Position numbers and translations under genes: made by a program. This document shows positions 17,916 to 27,400 of a stretch of 64,000 nucleotides of DNA, piece by piece; position 1 is the first letter of the stretch; every line of letters begins with the position of its first letter. Source of the stretch: Trichocoleus desertorum NBK24 (GTDB lineage: Bacteria; Cyanobacteriota; Cyanobacteriia; FACHB-46); contig NZ_CP116619.1 of the NCBI RefSeq assembly GCF_030409055.1, positions 4,069,628 to 4,133,627 on the forward strand. The letters run 5' to 3'. The notes below the pieces were generated by a model that was not told the origin of the DNA, did no database searches, and worked only from the letters and a program-made list of their open reading frames with translations.

Positions 17916-18962
17916 ATGACTACTTCCTCCACTCCTGAGGCAACTGCATCTAAACTGACTCTTCCTACTAACTCACGGCAACGAGTTAGCCAATTCTTAA
18001 AAGACCTGCAAGATCAAATTTGCCAGGGTTTGGAACAGCTAGACGGGCAAGCGACCTTTCAAGAAGATTCTTGGGATCGGCCTGAAGGGGGTGGTGGGCG
18101 ATCGCGAGTCATGCGGGAAGGCAGAGTCTTTGAGCAGGGCGGTGTGAACTTCTCTGAAGTCTGGGGTTCTCATCTACCCCCCTCCGTTCTGGTTCAACGC
18201 CCAGAAGCAGCAGGCCACCAGTTTTATGCCACGGGCACTTCAATGGTGCTGCACCCCCGGAACCCCTACATCCCAACGGTGCATTTAAACTACCGCTATT
18301 TTGAGGCTGGCCCCGTTTGGTGGTTTGGCGGTGGAATTGACCTCACCCCTTACTATCCTTTCGCCGAAGATGTGGTGCATTTTCACCAAACTCTGAAGCA
18401 AGCTTGCGATGCTCACGATCCTGAGTACTACCCCACCTTTAAGCTGTGGTGCGATGAATATTTCTACTTGAAGCATCGCCAAGAAACGCGAGGGGTAGGC
18501 GGCATCTTCTTTGACTACCAAGATGGACTCACTAATCACTTGTATCGCGGTCCGGACGCAGAAGGCCCAGCCGCACTCCATAGCAATCAAGTAGGCCAGA
18601 TCGGCAGCCGTAGCTGGGAGGAAATCTTTAGTTTTATTCAGTCTTGTGGTCAAGCTTTCTTACCTGCTTACGTACCCATTGCCGAACGCAGACAGAATAC
18701 AGAGTATGGCGATCGCGAACGTAATTTTCAACTCTATCGTCGGGGTCGTTACGTCGAATTCAACCTGGTTTATGACCGAGGCACTATTTTTGGTCTGCAA
18801 ACCAATGGTCGCACCGAATCGATTTTGATGTCTTTGCCGCCTCTGGTGCGTTGGGAGTACGGCTATCAGCCAGAACCCAATACTCCTGAAGCTGAACTGT
18901 ATCAAACCTTCCTCAAGCCGCAAGACTGGGTTAACTGGTTTTCTTCCGCCTCTCAGAGCTAA
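17916..18962 (+). CDS. hemF: Oxygen-dependent coproporphyrinogen III oxidase HemF
   Basis: 348 residues from the ATG at 17916; the upstream in-frame extension (to 17841) is not conserved-looking. HemF decarboxylates two propionates of coproporphyrinogen III to give protoporphyrinogen IX, using O2, on the heme/chlorophyll/bilin route. Seen: [77 protein letters not shown], and the late [20 protein letters not shown]. Length is normal and all family blocks are present. It stands alone on the plus strand, near cpcT and the phycocyanin genes that depend on tetrapyrrole supply. Confidence 0.96.
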   Translation: MTTSSTPEATASKLTLPTNSRQRVSQFLKDLQDQICQGLEQLDGQATFQEDSWDRPEGGGGRSRVMREGRVFEQGGVNFSEVWGSHLPPSVLVQRPEAAGHQFYATGTSMVLHPRNPYIPTVHLNYRYFEAGPVWWFGGGIDLTPYYPFAEDVVHFHQTLKQACDAHDPEYYPTFKLWCDEYFYLKHRQETRGVGGIFFDYQDGLTNHLYRGPDAEGPAALHSNQVGQIGSRSWEEIFSFIQSCGQAFLPAYVPIAERRQNTEYGDRERNFQLYRRGRYVEFNLVYDRGTIFGLQTNGRTESILMSLPPLVRWEYGYQPEPNTPEAELYQTFLKPQDWVNWFSSASQS

Positions 18963-19234
18963 GGTAAACTACGGGAGGTAGGTGCCGCGATCGCCAGAAA
19001 CTTTTCTGTCCGATGTGTTATAAACTTCTGCCACCTGCCAACTATAGATAAGGCGCAACTCGTGTCTTATTCGGGGAGTCTACAGACTTAACGATGGCTG
19101 GCTGCCAATCAACTGACCTATCAGTAGCTCAAGCTTTTGAGTTGCCGCTGCTACTGATTTTCTGACGGTTGGTTGTAAACATCAGCCCATTAACCCAACG
19201 ACCCATTATTGCTAGGGGAGGATCGGCGATCCCA

Positions 19235-19594
19235 ATGGAGCAGAGAACTTACACAACCCAAGACGGCACAACTGTCATTGTCTTAACCCCTACCGGACGC
19301 TTAGACATTACAACCGCTTGGCAATTCCGTCTCAAGTTACAGGAATGTATCTCTAAGTTGAGCCGCCATGTGGTAGTGAACTTGGGCCAGGTCAACTTTA
19401 TTGACAGTTCTGGCCTCACCTCTCTAGTGGCAGGGATGCGTGACGCAGAAAAGGTCAAAGGTAGCTTCCGCATTTGTAACGTGCATCCAGAAGCCAAACT
19501 TGTCTTCGAAGTCACCATGATGGACTCAGTATTTGAAATCTTCGAAACTGAGGATGAGGCTTTAGAAGGCGTACCGAGAGGAATTGCTAGCTAA
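19235..19594 (+). CDS. STAS-domain anti-sigma factor antagonist
   Basis: 119 residues from the ATG at 19235. A longer frame from 19169 lacks an ATG; a GGGGAGG lies ~12 bases upstream of the chosen ATG. It is a single STAS domain, with LTPTGRLDITTAWQFR, VVVNLGQVNFIDSSGLTSLV (Ser of DSSGL is the usual phosphorylation site) and FRICNVHPEAKLVFEVTMMD. SpoIIAA-like proteins sequester anti-sigma kinases when unphosphorylated. No cognate kinase or phosphatase is adjacent. Confidence 0.88.
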   Translation: MEQRTYTTQDGTTVIVLTPTGRLDITTAWQFRLKLQECISKLSRHVVVNLGQVNFIDSSGLTSLVAGMRDAEKVKGSFRICNVHPEAKLVFEVTMMDSVFEIFETEDEALEGVPRGIAS

Positions 19595-19629
19595 ATATCT
19601 TGATTTAGTCGGCTCACATTGCTCTTTAC

Positions 19630-20238
19630 TTAAAGCGCCAGTTCGCTGGCAAAGTCTTGGCGCTTCGTAAATTCATAAGGTCCCCAAACGGCCCCCCACA
19701 GTACTTGACCTGTGGTTGGGTCTATTCCTTTGTCATAGCTTAAAAACATTTCTGGGGTGGCTTCAAAACCGAGTGACACCTGCCGAGTTTCATTTTGGTA
19801 GGTAAAGCAACAACGGGCACTGGGTAAGAGCGACGCTGAAAAGTGATAGCCCTGAGGCTCCAACGTTTTGATCTTAATTTGCAGCGTACATCCGGGTAGA
19901 AGTTCAATTTGCTCAGAAGTCAGTGTTTGGAGCAAAGCTGGATTAGCCCCAAAGCCTCTTACAGCTCCAGGCGATCGCGGTATGTAGTATTGCACTTGCA
20001 AGTCTGTATGTTGAACTTGCTGCAAACGCATGACTCGCTGACGGTAAGGTTGGTCTAGATTAACGATGTTTGCTTGTTCTGCAAATAAGGTAATGCTGTC
20101 TTCGCTAAACAAAGAGATGGGGCGCTGCCACAGCCGCAAATGTACAAATCGAGCAGGCTCGGCGATCGCTTGTTTCTGATTATCAAATTCACCACAAAGG
20201 CAGTGGGCTAGAGCAACTAATTCAGGTGAAAATTGCAT
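19630..20238 (-). CDS. cpcT: Chromophore lyase CpcT/CpeT family
   Basis: 202 residues. CpcT-type lyases attach phycocyanobilin to Cys-153/155 of the phycocyanin beta subunit. Seen: LAHCLCGEFDNQKQAI at the N-terminus, QPYRQRVMRLQQ, GAVRGFGANP, LLPGCTL and the late SYDKGIDPTTGQVLWGAVWG-PYEF block, all typical of the CpeT/CpcT family (PF06206). The match to a phycocyanin function is inferred from the nearby cpcBA genes and the absence of phycoerythrin genes in the window. Confidence 0.87.
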   Translation of the reverse strand: MQFSPELVALAHCLCGEFDNQKQAIAEPARFVHLRLWQRPISLFSEDSITLFAEQANIVNLDQPYRQRVMRLQQVQHTDLQVQYYIPRSPGAVRGFGANPALLQTLTSEQIELLPGCTLQIKIKTLEPQGYHFSASLLPSARCCFTYQNETRQVSLGFEATPEMFLSYDKGIDPTTGQVLWGAVWGPYEFTKRQDFASELAL

Positions 20239-20336
20239 GGTGGCTGAGACTCCGTAATCTAAAATTGTAGAATACAGAGACAGTCATCCTTGATTGGCGT
20301 GCTGTTGCCTTGGCAAACTTCCCGTCAAGCGAGAGA

Positions 20337-21092
20337 ATGAAGTTACTGATCCCCTCAATGCTTCCTGTGAATAACGTTCGCACTGTTTCAGATACTAAGC
20401 GCAGCTTCTATACGGTTCACACCCGTCCCATCAACTCCATTTACCGACGGGTGGTGGAAGAGTTGATGGTAGAAATGCACTTGCTTTCGGTCAATGTTGA
20501 CTTTCATTACGACCCTATCTACGCGCTAGGAGTTGTGTCCTCTTTTGACCGTTTTATGCAAGGCTATCGCCCAGAGCAAGATAGAGCCTCAATTTTTAAT
20601 GCCATTTGTCAGGCTTTAGGATCTGATCCTCAAAAGTATCGTCAAGATGCTGAGCAGTTACAAGCATTGGCGACTCAAGTGTCTCCGCAACAACTAATTT
20701 CGCCCACTGGAGAACTCTCTAGTCTACCAGGCGGCCAGATGCTTCAGGAAACCCTACAAGCGATCGCCACCCAGCCCAACTTCAAATACAGCCGCTTATT
20801 TGCGATCGGTTTATTTACCTTCCTGGAAACCGCTGATCCAGAACTGGTTAAAGATGAAAAACAGCGAACTGAGTTCTTAAAGCAAGCGGGTACCCAGTTA
20901 CACCTACCAGAAGATAAAGTCCAAAAAGATTTGGAACTCTATCGCAGCAATCTAGAAAAAATGGCTCAAGCTCAAGCCGCGATGGAAGATATCCTCATCG
21001 CTGATCGCAAACAGCGGGAGCAACGGGCGCAGGCAAAGAGCGAAACCGCGATCCCTTCCGATGCGCCTAAAGACGAAGCTCCCTCCGCTTAG
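20337..21092 (+). CDS. thf1: Photosystem II biogenesis protein Psb29/Thf1
   Basis: 251 residues from the ATG at 20337. The conserved sequence begins at VNNVRTVSDTKRSFY, so a GTG at 20367 is an alternative start. Thf1 (Psp29) is a thylakoid-associated helical protein needed for PSII repair and FtsH protease complex stability. Seen: FYTVHTRPINSIYRRVVEEL, MVEMHLLSVNVDFHYDPIYA, GVVSSFDRFMQGY and FKYSRLFAIGLFTFLE, followed by a charged coiled-coil C-terminus (KVQKDLELYRSNLEKM). It is divergent from cpcT, ~100 bases apart. Confidence 0.93.
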   Translation: MKLLIPSMLPVNNVRTVSDTKRSFYTVHTRPINSIYRRVVEELMVEMHLLSVNVDFHYDPIYALGVVSSFDRFMQGYRPEQDRASIFNAICQALGSDPQKYRQDAEQLQALATQVSPQQLISPTGELSSLPGGQMLQETLQAIATQPNFKYSRLFAIGLFTFLETADPELVKDEKQRTEFLKQAGTQLHLPEDKVQKDLELYRSNLEKMAQAQAAMEDILIADRKQREQRAQAKSETAIPSDAPKDEAPSA

Positions 21093-21153
21093 ATAGAAGC
21101 AAGCTGAGGAAGAGATCTCACAAAAGCTGAGTTGGCCTGATTAACTGCACAGG

Positions 21154-22158
21154 CTAACTAGCAACTACTTCAGCCACGAGTTGCTGACAGAGTGATTTTA
21201 GCTCTCGCTCGTTGCTGTTAATGGTGTTTTGGGCGATTCGCTTGAGGAAAGTAATATTTTCTAAGCTGGCATCATCAATGTGATTGCCGCGATCGAGTCT
21301 ACCCAGAGCATGGAGTGAAGCTTGAAAGCGGTAGTAGCGCTTTGAGTTGACCTCGGTAGCCTCGGTAGATAGTAACTCTTGCAATTGATAGTCTACGGTG
21401 TCACTGACACCATCGGACACAATATTGAAAATAGGGCGAGCCCACTCCAGTAAGCCCCAATCCTTGATCTGAGCATAATTGAGGCTAGTGCTCAGTTCGC
21501 CTGTACCGAGGGAAACGACCAGAAAATCGTGAGCTTCGGGATGATTTCTTCTAGCTTCTACGTAAGCACACATGGCCGGATTGTTGGCAAACACGCCACC
21601 ATCAATGAAGGTAGAGGGGACTAAACCTTGCTTCGGTTTGGCTTGTAACGGTTCAAAGTAGGTTGGAGCAGCGGATGTGGCGCGAGCGACAGTCGCCATT
21701 GGAAAGTCGCGATCGCGATCTGCCTTGGCTTTTCGGCTTTTGAAGAAGTAAGGACAGCGTAACTCGGTATCGTAGCTAGGAATCAAGACCGTTTTTAACG
21801 ATTGGCTCAATAGGGTATCGCCAAAGTACTGCCTGAGCACGGTTTCGATGCCGATCGCTGGATACTTTTGGCTAACTAAGCTGCGTAGTTTACTCAACGA
21901 AGATTTAGGGAAAATCCGTTGTCCCTCAGCCTCGTATAAATGCACGAGATCAACTGCCGAATAGGCAGGTTTGCCGTTAGGGTTGGGCTTGTTTAAACCT
22001 AAAGCTAAAATTCCGCCTGTTGAGGTTCCAGCGATCACATCAAATAACTCGGCGATCGCTCGGCCTGTGCGTTTTTCAATTTCAGCCAATAGCATCGCTG
22101 GGATGACTCCTCGAATGCCACCACCATCAATTGCTAAAACCTTAATCAGGCGAGACAT
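21154..22158 (-). CDS. Patatin-like phospholipase
   Basis: 334 residues from the ATG at 22158, chosen because GGGAGGAG lies just upstream. Patatin-fold lipid acyl hydrolase with a Ser-Asp dyad. Seen: oxyanion loop LAIDGGGIRGVIPAMLL (~6-22), nucleophile elbow VIAGTSTGGILALGL, and the DGG motif with catalytic Asp in STFIDGGVFANNPAMCAY. All catalytic elements are intact and length is normal for the CapV/cPLA2-like bacterial patatins. No cyclic-nucleotide synthase is adjacent, so a CBASS role is not supported. Confidence 0.88.
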   Translation of the reverse strand: MSRLIKVLAIDGGGIRGVIPAMLLAEIEKRTGRAIAELFDVIAGTSTGGILALGLNKPNPNGKPAYSAVDLVHLYEAEGQRIFPKSSLSKLRSLVSQKYPAIGIETVLRQYFGDTLLSQSLKTVLIPSYDTELRCPYFFKSRKAKADRDRDFPMATVARATSAAPTYFEPLQAKPKQGLVPSTFIDGGVFANNPAMCAYVEARRNHPEAHDFLVVSLGTGELSTSLNYAQIKDWGLLEWARPIFNIVSDGVSDTVDYQLQELLSTEATEVNSKRYYRFQASLHALGRLDRGNHIDDASLENITFLKRIAQNTINSNERELKSLCQQLVAEVVAS

Positions 22159-22318
22159 AGGCTCCTCCCATATTGCTCCTTTAAAACTACTGGGTCTACC
22201 CACTGTTGTATCTAAGAACTCACAGAACCGCGATCGCGCTTCGCCAAGTTTTTAGTCAACAGTAACTAGACCCAGTTAAAATGACCCATTAGCCACCCTA
22301 ATTGGCTGGCTGTAAAGT

Positions 22319-23077
22319 TTAGCGTCTACCGCGCACAGGTACCTTGTTCAGGTAGTCGATGTCAAAAGCAGAAAGGCGCTGTGCATAATTCACTTTGGGT
22401 GCGATCGAAGCGGCCACTTCCCGGAAGCGACGAGGATCACCCTCAGGCAACTGCCGATCTTGGAACTTGCGGCTGTAGAATTTCTCCAAGGTGATGCGCC
22501 AGTCAGTGGTAGCGGTACCAGCCACTTCCTGATAATCTTCGCCGTAGCGAGGCAGGAAGGTAAAGGGCCGATTCTGCATCCGCTTACGTTGGTAAGGGAC
22601 GGTGCTATCGCCAAAGTTTTGAGTGTACTCTTCACTGTCTACCAGCGCATCCACAAAACCGTGGAAGCCTAGAGTGCCAATCTTAATCGACCAAGCGATT
22701 TTTTCATCTTGGTTGTAGGGTTCACGACCCAACAAACGCTTTAAGCAAACTTCTACCAAACGGTAGTTATCGTTTACGCCTACGACTAAGGTGTAAAAGC
22801 GCTCTGATTTCGCCAATTCACGGATGAAGTCACGCACCGTAATGGAGCCGTTAGCCAAGCGAGTTTCTAGAGTCACTTGACGGTTAAACTTCAGAACCAA
22901 CTGTTCATTGAACACTTGGCGATAAGCCGCCCAAATCAGTTGACGCAATTCTTCGGGAGAGCTTACGTTCTCCGTCCGATAGATGTAAGGGGTGTCTTCG
23001 TTTTGGTCGGAAATACCAAAGCTGCGAACCCGGTGATTTGGAGCAGTCGGTTTGTATTCAAGTAACGGCAATGCCAT
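22319..23077 (-). CDS. cpcG3: Phycobilisome rod-core linker CpcG (third copy)
   Basis: 252 residues from the ATG at 23077, preceded by AAGGGAGA. CpcG joins phycocyanin rods to the allophycocyanin core. The PBS linker domain (PF00427) fills ~25-160: [50 protein letters not shown] and [19 protein letters not shown]. The C-terminal ~70 residues differ from the other two copies and are soluble, not the hydrophobic tail of CpcL. Last gene of the cpc run. Confidence 0.9.
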   Translation of the reverse strand: MALPLLEYKPTAPNHRVRSFGISDQNEDTPYIYRTENVSSPEELRQLIWAAYRQVFNEQLVLKFNRQVTLETRLANGSITVRDFIRELAKSERFYTLVVGVNDNYRLVEVCLKRLLGREPYNQDEKIAWSIKIGTLGFHGFVDALVDSEEYTQNFGDSTVPYQRKRMQNRPFTFLPRYGEDYQEVAGTATTDWRITLEKFYSRKFQDRQLPEGDPRRFREVAASIAPKVNYAQRLSAFDIDYLNKVPVRGRR

Positions 23078-23187
23078 GCCAGAATCTCCCTTAATAAAAA
23101 TAGTTAAAAACTTACAATGCCTAGAGCGGGTAAACAATGTTACCAAAGGAACTTCTCAATTCCACGCCTCCCTTGGATTGTACGCTT

Positions 23188-23931
23188 TTAGCGGATCGGA
23201 AAACCAGCAGATGTATTGATCGAAGCCAGGGTGCCTGCGGGTTGTACGTCGCGAGTGGTATCCGGGATTTGGATATTATCGGTTTTGACCGTCACAAACT
23301 TGGCTTGAGGCAACTTGAGCGATCGCGCCATCGCTAAGAAGTTGTTGACATCGCCCCACTTGTAGCGATCGCCTTCTTCTTTGTCGCGCCAATAGCTGTT
23401 GTAACGGGGTGTTACCAAATTGAACGGACGGTCTTTATAGCGACGCCGCTGATAGGGCACCGTGTTGTCGCCAAAGTTTTGGCTGTACTCTTCGCCATCT
23501 AGCAAAGCATCCACAAAGCCGCTAAAACCTTGGGTCGCGATTTTAATCGACCAAGCGATTTCTTCGTCTTTGCTATAAGGAGCACGCCCCAATAAGCGCT
23601 TGAGGGTTAACTCCACCACGCGATAGTTGGAATTGGTCTCTACGACCAACCGCCAATAAACATCAGACTTTGCCAAGCCCCGGATAAAATCCCGAACTGT
23701 AATCGCCCGATTTTTGAGTTGAGATTCTAAAGCCGTTTGGCGGTGGTTGCGTAGGGTTTCATGTTCGCTAAACACCTGGCGGTAAGCAGCCCAGATAATT
23801 TCTTGGATATCACCCGTAGAACTACCGCTTTCTAGCTTGTAGATATCGGAATTATCTTCATTTGGCACTTCATAACCAGCAACTCGCTGATTTTGTGAAG
23901 AGGGTTTGTACTCTAGTAGAGGAATTGACAT
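23188..23931 (-). CDS. cpcG2: Phycobilisome rod-core linker CpcG (second copy)
   Basis: 247 residues, starting [17 protein letters not shown]. The PBS linker domain is intact ([70 protein letters not shown]). The C-terminal ~65 residues are unlike those of the other copies ([20 protein letters not shown]). It is separated from cpcG1 by 64 bases containing a small hairpin. Confidence 0.9.
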   Translation of the reverse strand: MSIPLLEYKPSSQNQRVAGYEVPNEDNSDIYKLESGSSTGDIQEIIWAAYRQVFSEHETLRNHRQTALESQLKNRAITVRDFIRGLAKSDVYWRLVVETNSNYRVVELTLKRLLGRAPYSKDEEIAWSIKIATQGFSGFVDALLDGEEYSQNFGDNTVPYQRRRYKDRPFNLVTPRYNSYWRDKEEGDRYKWGDVNNFLAMARSLKLPQAKFVTVKTDNIQIPDTTRDVQPAGTLASINTSAGFPIR

Positions 23932-23974
23932 CGGTAAACTCCTAAATAGTCCTGCAGTCGATCGCCCCGATTCG

Positions 23975-23994
23975 TCAGCCTGAAAGTGGGCTGA
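23975..23994 (-). terminator. Small intercistronic hairpin between cpcG1 and cpcG2
   Basis: Stem TCAGCC (23975-23980) pairs with GGCTGA (23989-23994), loop 8. No T-run follows on the minus strand, so it is more likely an mRNA processing or stabilising element than a terminator. Confidence 0.35.
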
Positions 23995-23995
23995 T

Positions 23996-24841
23996 TTAGA
24001 CCTTGGGTTGCGTCGGAATGTAACGATAGGGCAGTGCTACATTAGTCCGCTTCACGCTTGGGGGCGTTGGCGCGTCATGAGTAGAATCAGTCTGACCTGC
24101 TTTATAGCTGGCTGCGACTGCCCGTGCTTGGTCTGTGGTGCGTTGGTAGCTCACTTGAGGCACCAACATGCCTTGAACCATATTCAGGAAGTTTGCTGGA
24201 ATTCCTTTGCGAATGACTTGCAGATCGCGATCGCCCGCTTGGTACTGCCGACCCTGAGCAAACGCACTGCCGCTACCTGAAGTAGCCTTCTGAATCCGCC
24301 AGTAGTCACTGTAACGAGGGGTCACTAAGTTGAAGGGTCTGCCCTCCATCCGCCGCCGTTGGTAGGGCACGATGGAGTCTCCAAAGTTTTGGCGGTACTC
24401 GTCGCTATCTACGACAGCATCAATGAAGCCGTGCAAACCTCGTGTGGCAATGACAATTGACCAAGCGATTTGCTCATCTTTGCCATAACTGGCCCGCCCT
24501 AGGAAGCGCTTGAAGGTGATATCAACCAAGCGATAGTTAGAGTTAGTATCTGCAACTTCGCGGCGATAAACATCAGATTTACCCAAAGCTCGCACAAATT
24601 CCCGTACAGAAAGCTGACGGTTGCGTAGTTGCGACTCTAAGGGAAGTTGGCGGTACTCTTCTAGAATTAGGTGCTCACTAAAGATTTGGCGATAAGCTGC
24701 CCAAATCAACCCTTGAACATCCGAGTCAGAAGTAGTTTCTGTAAAACGATAGAGCTGAGGAGCATCTTCATTGGGTACCTCAAAACCAGGAACCCGTTGA
24801 TTCTGGGTTTTGGGTACAACTTCAAGGAGTGGAATAGACAT
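23996..24841 (-). CDS. cpcG1: Phycobilisome rod-core linker CpcG (first copy)
   Basis: 281 residues, the longest of the three tandem CpcG proteins. It starts [20 protein letters not shown]. The linker domain spans ~20-160 ([74 protein letters not shown]), then a ~110-residue tail rich in Q, T and basic residues with [19 protein letters not shown]. It follows cpcF by 47 bases. Confidence 0.92.
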   Translation of the reverse strand: MSIPLLEVVPKTQNQRVPGFEVPNEDAPQLYRFTETTSDSDVQGLIWAAYRQIFSEHLILEEYRQLPLESQLRNRQLSVREFVRALGKSDVYRREVADTNSNYRLVDITFKRFLGRASYGKDEQIAWSIVIATRGLHGFIDAVVDSDEYRQNFGDSIVPYQRRRMEGRPFNLVTPRYSDYWRIQKATSGSGSAFAQGRQYQAGDRDLQVIRKGIPANFLNMVQGMLVPQVSYQRTTDQARAVAASYKAGQTDSTHDAPTPPSVKRTNVALPYRYIPTQPKV

Positions 24842-24888
24842 AGGTAACGTTTACCACTTTATCGAGTAACAAAAATGACAGCCGATCG

Positions 24889-25560
24889 CTAATTGCCGAT
24901 CGCTGCCAACTGATTGCTCAATGCGTTTAGCTGCTGTTGAGCCATTTCAGCTCTGGCCCGCACAGCTAAGTCAGCATCGGTTTGAGCAATGTGATTGAAC
25001 TGGGCTAAGATTCGTGCAGCCAACTCCATCTCAGTTGCCTCTCCGGAGGAGGCTAAAGCTTGGAGGCCCACTACCGCTGCATAACGAATATCCCAATCTG
25101 GATGCTGGACTAGCCCCAGCAATGTCTGTAGCGCCCGATCTTGAGCTGCTTGGCGTTGCTCGGTTGGAAGTTGTGACCAACGCAACTGACCAATCCCCTT
25201 GATGGCAGCTCGACGCACACTGGGAGCAAAGTCGGTTTCTGCCGCGTTCAGGAGAACGTCTAAAGCTCGCGGATCAGCGATCGCAGCTAAGGCTCGAAAT
25301 GAGTAAGCCCTGGCTCCATAGTTGTAATCATCTAGTTGCTCAATCAGCGGTTGAACCGCCGCTTCTCCTAACTCAACCAACCCTTGCACCGCGATCACTG
25401 CCGCTTCTGGGTTGTTGTAGCCCAAGGCTGAGATTAGCGTCGGAATACCTGTCTCTAAGCGTGCTTCTGCTAAAGCTTGAACCGCAGCCACTAAACTAGC
25501 GGGAGCAGCCGCTTGTTCAACAGCACGAATCAGATCAGAAGCACAAGCAGAATGGGTCAT
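24889..25560 (-). CDS. cpcF: Phycocyanobilin lyase subunit CpcF
   Basis: 223 residues of HEAT-like repeats (LISALGYNNPEAAVIAVQGL, YNYGARAYSFRALAAIADPR, DFAPSVRRAAIKGIGQLRW, HPDWDIRYAAVVGLQAL). With CpcE it forms the heterodimer that attaches phycocyanobilin to Cys-84 of CpcA. It lies ~100 bases after cpcE, the usual order. Confidence 0.92.
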   Translation of the reverse strand: MTHSACASDLIRAVEQAAAPASLVAAVQALAEARLETGIPTLISALGYNNPEAAVIAVQGLVELGEAAVQPLIEQLDDYNYGARAYSFRALAAIADPRALDVLLNAAETDFAPSVRRAAIKGIGQLRWSQLPTEQRQAAQDRALQTLLGLVQHPDWDIRYAAVVGLQALASSGEATEMELAARILAQFNHIAQTDADLAVRARAEMAQQQLNALSNQLAAIGN

Positions 25561-25663
25561 GGCTGTATCAGGTTCAAGAAGATGGGCAATGGATTTTGAG
25601 GGAGATCAATAAATTAAGTGCTTGATGACTTGAGTGCTTGATGATCCCAGAATCCATGACCGT

Positions 25664-26518
25664 CTACAGCAATGAGTCCATTAGATTCATGACTCGCTCG
25701 GTAGACGGTGAAACCAAGACAACCTCTGGTTGCTGCTTAAGGTGGTTTTCTAGCAAGCTTTTGAGGGCCATTACTTTAAAGCTATTTTCCACAGAGGCTT
25801 GGGCGATCGCCTCGGCTCCTGATAAATAACCGCTAGCACCGATGTCTAGCAAAATCATGCGCCGCATTTTTAGGTCGCTGTTGGCTAACTCCTGAACTAA
25901 CCGTTCTCCATAAACCGGATCTTGAGTTAGCACATATAAAGCCCGTGCTGCTCCATGCCGTACCCGATCCAACGAATGAGCTAAGAAGGGTTCGATCAGG
26001 GGAACGGCCTCTGTCACCTTTAAGGCTTCTAAGGTTTCCATGGCCGCCTCAGCGGGTTGTGTCAGGTGAGGTCGCCCTGGAAATAGCTGCACCGCTGCCA
26101 CCCCGCCTTCGAGCCAAGACATGAGTACTGGAACGCAGGTGCGATCGCCCAACATACCCAAAGACTGAGCGGCAGCTTCGCGCACATAATAGTCAGAGCA
26201 ATCCAGACAACGCAGCAACCCTGGTACAGCCCGATCATCCGCCAATTTGCCTAAGGCCCGGACAGCATTTCGCCGTAGCGGATAGCCCCCTAGCTCAGTG
26301 CGATCGGCTTCATCATCCAGGGCTGCAATCAGGGCATTCACCACTCTAGGTTCACCCTTGGCAAACTTTCCTAGCCACCAAGCCGCATAATAACGGAGGC
26401 TTAAGTCTGCATGGGTTAAGTTAGCGATCGCTTGCTCAACGGTTAAAGCCTCGCCGCCAGAAGACTCAGTGGGTTGTAACTCAGATTCAGATGACTGCTG
26501 TAGACTGGTTTCCGACAT
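25664..26518 (-). CDS. cpcE: Phycocyanobilin lyase subunit CpcE
   Basis: 284 residues from the ATG at 26518; a TTG at 26557 would extend it by 13 residues. HEAT-like repeats throughout: SLRYYAAWWLGKFAKGEPRV, YPLRRNAVRALGKLADDRAV, CSDYYVREAAAQSLGMLGDR, LDRVRHGAARALYVLTQDPV. The N-terminal ~30 residues are Ser/Glu-rich and probably disordered. It is the partner of CpcF in the CpcA-specific lyase. It begins 50 bases after the second cpcD gene. Confidence 0.94.
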   Translation of the reverse strand: MSETSLQQSSESELQPTESSGGEALTVEQAIANLTHADLSLRYYAAWWLGKFAKGEPRVVNALIAALDDEADRTELGGYPLRRNAVRALGKLADDRAVPGLLRCLDCSDYYVREAAAQSLGMLGDRTCVPVLMSWLEGGVAAVQLFPGRPHLTQPAEAAMETLEALKVTEAVPLIEPFLAHSLDRVRHGAARALYVLTQDPVYGERLVQELANSDLKMRRMILLDIGASGYLSGAEAIAQASVENSFKVMALKSLLENHLKQQPEVVLVSPSTERVMNLMDSLL

Positions 26519-26568
26519 GAATCTAACAGGTCTAACACAGGAAGTTGGCAGAGGCAATCACGCCGGAA

Positions 26569-26928
26569 TTAGCTCTTCGAAGCTGGCGCAGCAGATGCCT
26601 TATCAGCTTTTACATCGGCTTCCACATTATCTTCTGCGGTCGTCCCAATGTTTTTGTGAGCTGCCGTCGCTTCTGATTTTGCTTGGGGCTGATCAGAAGT
26701 CAAGGGTTGAATGCTAACGATTTTGCCGCCCAAACGGTTAATTCGCTGCATTTCTTCGCTCATGCGATTGTAGGGCACAGTTACAAAAGTGCTACCGCTA
26801 AGGCGAATGGGATAGCTCAGCTTGTTGGAGCGGTAAGTCTGACGGAGACCTCTCACCTCAACACGGAACATCCGACTCGCTGAGTCATCCAACGTCGTAT
26901 TGCTTCCTAGGGACGCTTGACCAAACAT
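26569..26928 (-). CDS. Second CpcD-like rod-capping linker with C-terminal extension
   Basis: 119 residues. The first ~78 residues closely match the neighbouring CpcD (DSASRMFR-EV-GLRQ, GSTFVTVPYNRM-EEMQRI, RLGGKIV-I). A ~40-residue low-complexity tail rich in Ala, Lys, Asp and Ser follows, which ordinary CpcD (~70-80 residues) lacks. CpcD caps the distal end of a rod and limits its length. It looks like a tandem duplication of cpcD that gained a tail; whether both are used together or under different conditions is unknown. Confidence 0.88.
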   Translation of the reverse strand: MFGQASLGSNTTLDDSASRMFRVEVRGLRQTYRSNKLSYPIRLSGSTFVTVPYNRMSEEMQRINRLGGKIVSIQPLTSDQPQAKSEATAAHKNIGTTAEDNVEADVKADKASAAPASKS

Positions 26929-26995
26929 ATTGCAACAACCTCATCAAAATTTAGACATTTAACTCGGTGCTGGTTTCATCTCAAGATGAATAACC

Positions 26996-27018
26996 GGGAA
27001 TATAAAAGTTTTATTCCC
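26996..27018 (-). terminator. Intercistronic hairpin between cpcD and the second cpcD
   Basis: A perfect 7-bp stem, GGGAATA (26996-27002) with TATTCCC (27012-27018), loop 9. It lies 17 bases after the cpcD stop on the minus strand and has no long T-run. Probably a processing or attenuation element inside the operon. Confidence 0.45.
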
Positions 27019-27035
27019 TTGAGGCTAAAAGCTGG

Positions 27036-27269
27036 CTAAGCAGAGATAGAGGTAATGTTGACAATTTTGCCGCCCAAACGGCTAATCCGCTGCATCTCTT
27101 CGTTCATGCGGTTGTAGGGCACAGTCACAAAGGTGCTGCCGCTGCGACGAATGGAATAGTTTAGTTTGTCAGCTTCTTCGTTTTGGCGGAGACCTTGAAC
27201 TTCGAAGCGGAACATCCGGCTAGCCGAATCGCTCAATGAAGATTTTCCTAGAGCAGTTTGACCAAACAT
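27036..27269 (-). CDS. cpcD: Phycobilisome rod-capping linker CpcD
   Basis: 77 residues, normal length. It is a single CpcD domain (PF01383): SASRMFRFEVQGLRQ, SIRRSGSTFVTVPYNRMNEE and RISRLGGKIVNI. It binds the outer phycocyanin hexamer and terminates rod growth. It lies 131 bases after cpcC, with a hairpin in the gap. Confidence 0.95.
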   Translation of the reverse strand: MFGQTALGKSSLSDSASRMFRFEVQGLRQNEEADKLNYSIRRSGSTFVTVPYNRMNEEMQRISRLGGKIVNITSISA

Positions 27270-27313
27270 CGTTACAATAGCTCCTATGAAGTTGAACTAG
27301 ATGATTTCAGGCA

Positions 27314-27350
27314 GTAATGGCAAGCTCATTTGATTGATGCCTGCCATTAC
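27314..27350 (-). terminator. Intercistronic hairpin between cpcC and cpcD
   Basis: A perfect 9-bp stem, GTAATGGCA (27314-27322) with TGCCATTAC (27342-27350), loop 19, in the middle of the 131-base gap. On the minus strand no clear T-run follows, so read-through into cpcD with transcript trimming is more likely than full termination. Confidence 0.5.
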
Positions 27351-27400
27351 GGTCTTTTCTTGAAGACTCAATTCAGTAAGACGTTAGCAATCAGCCAGTC

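Noticed and set aside
21154-22158. The patatin gene as a CBASS effector
   Set aside because: No CD-NTase or accessory defence gene is adjacent. Stand-alone patatins are common in cyanobacteria.
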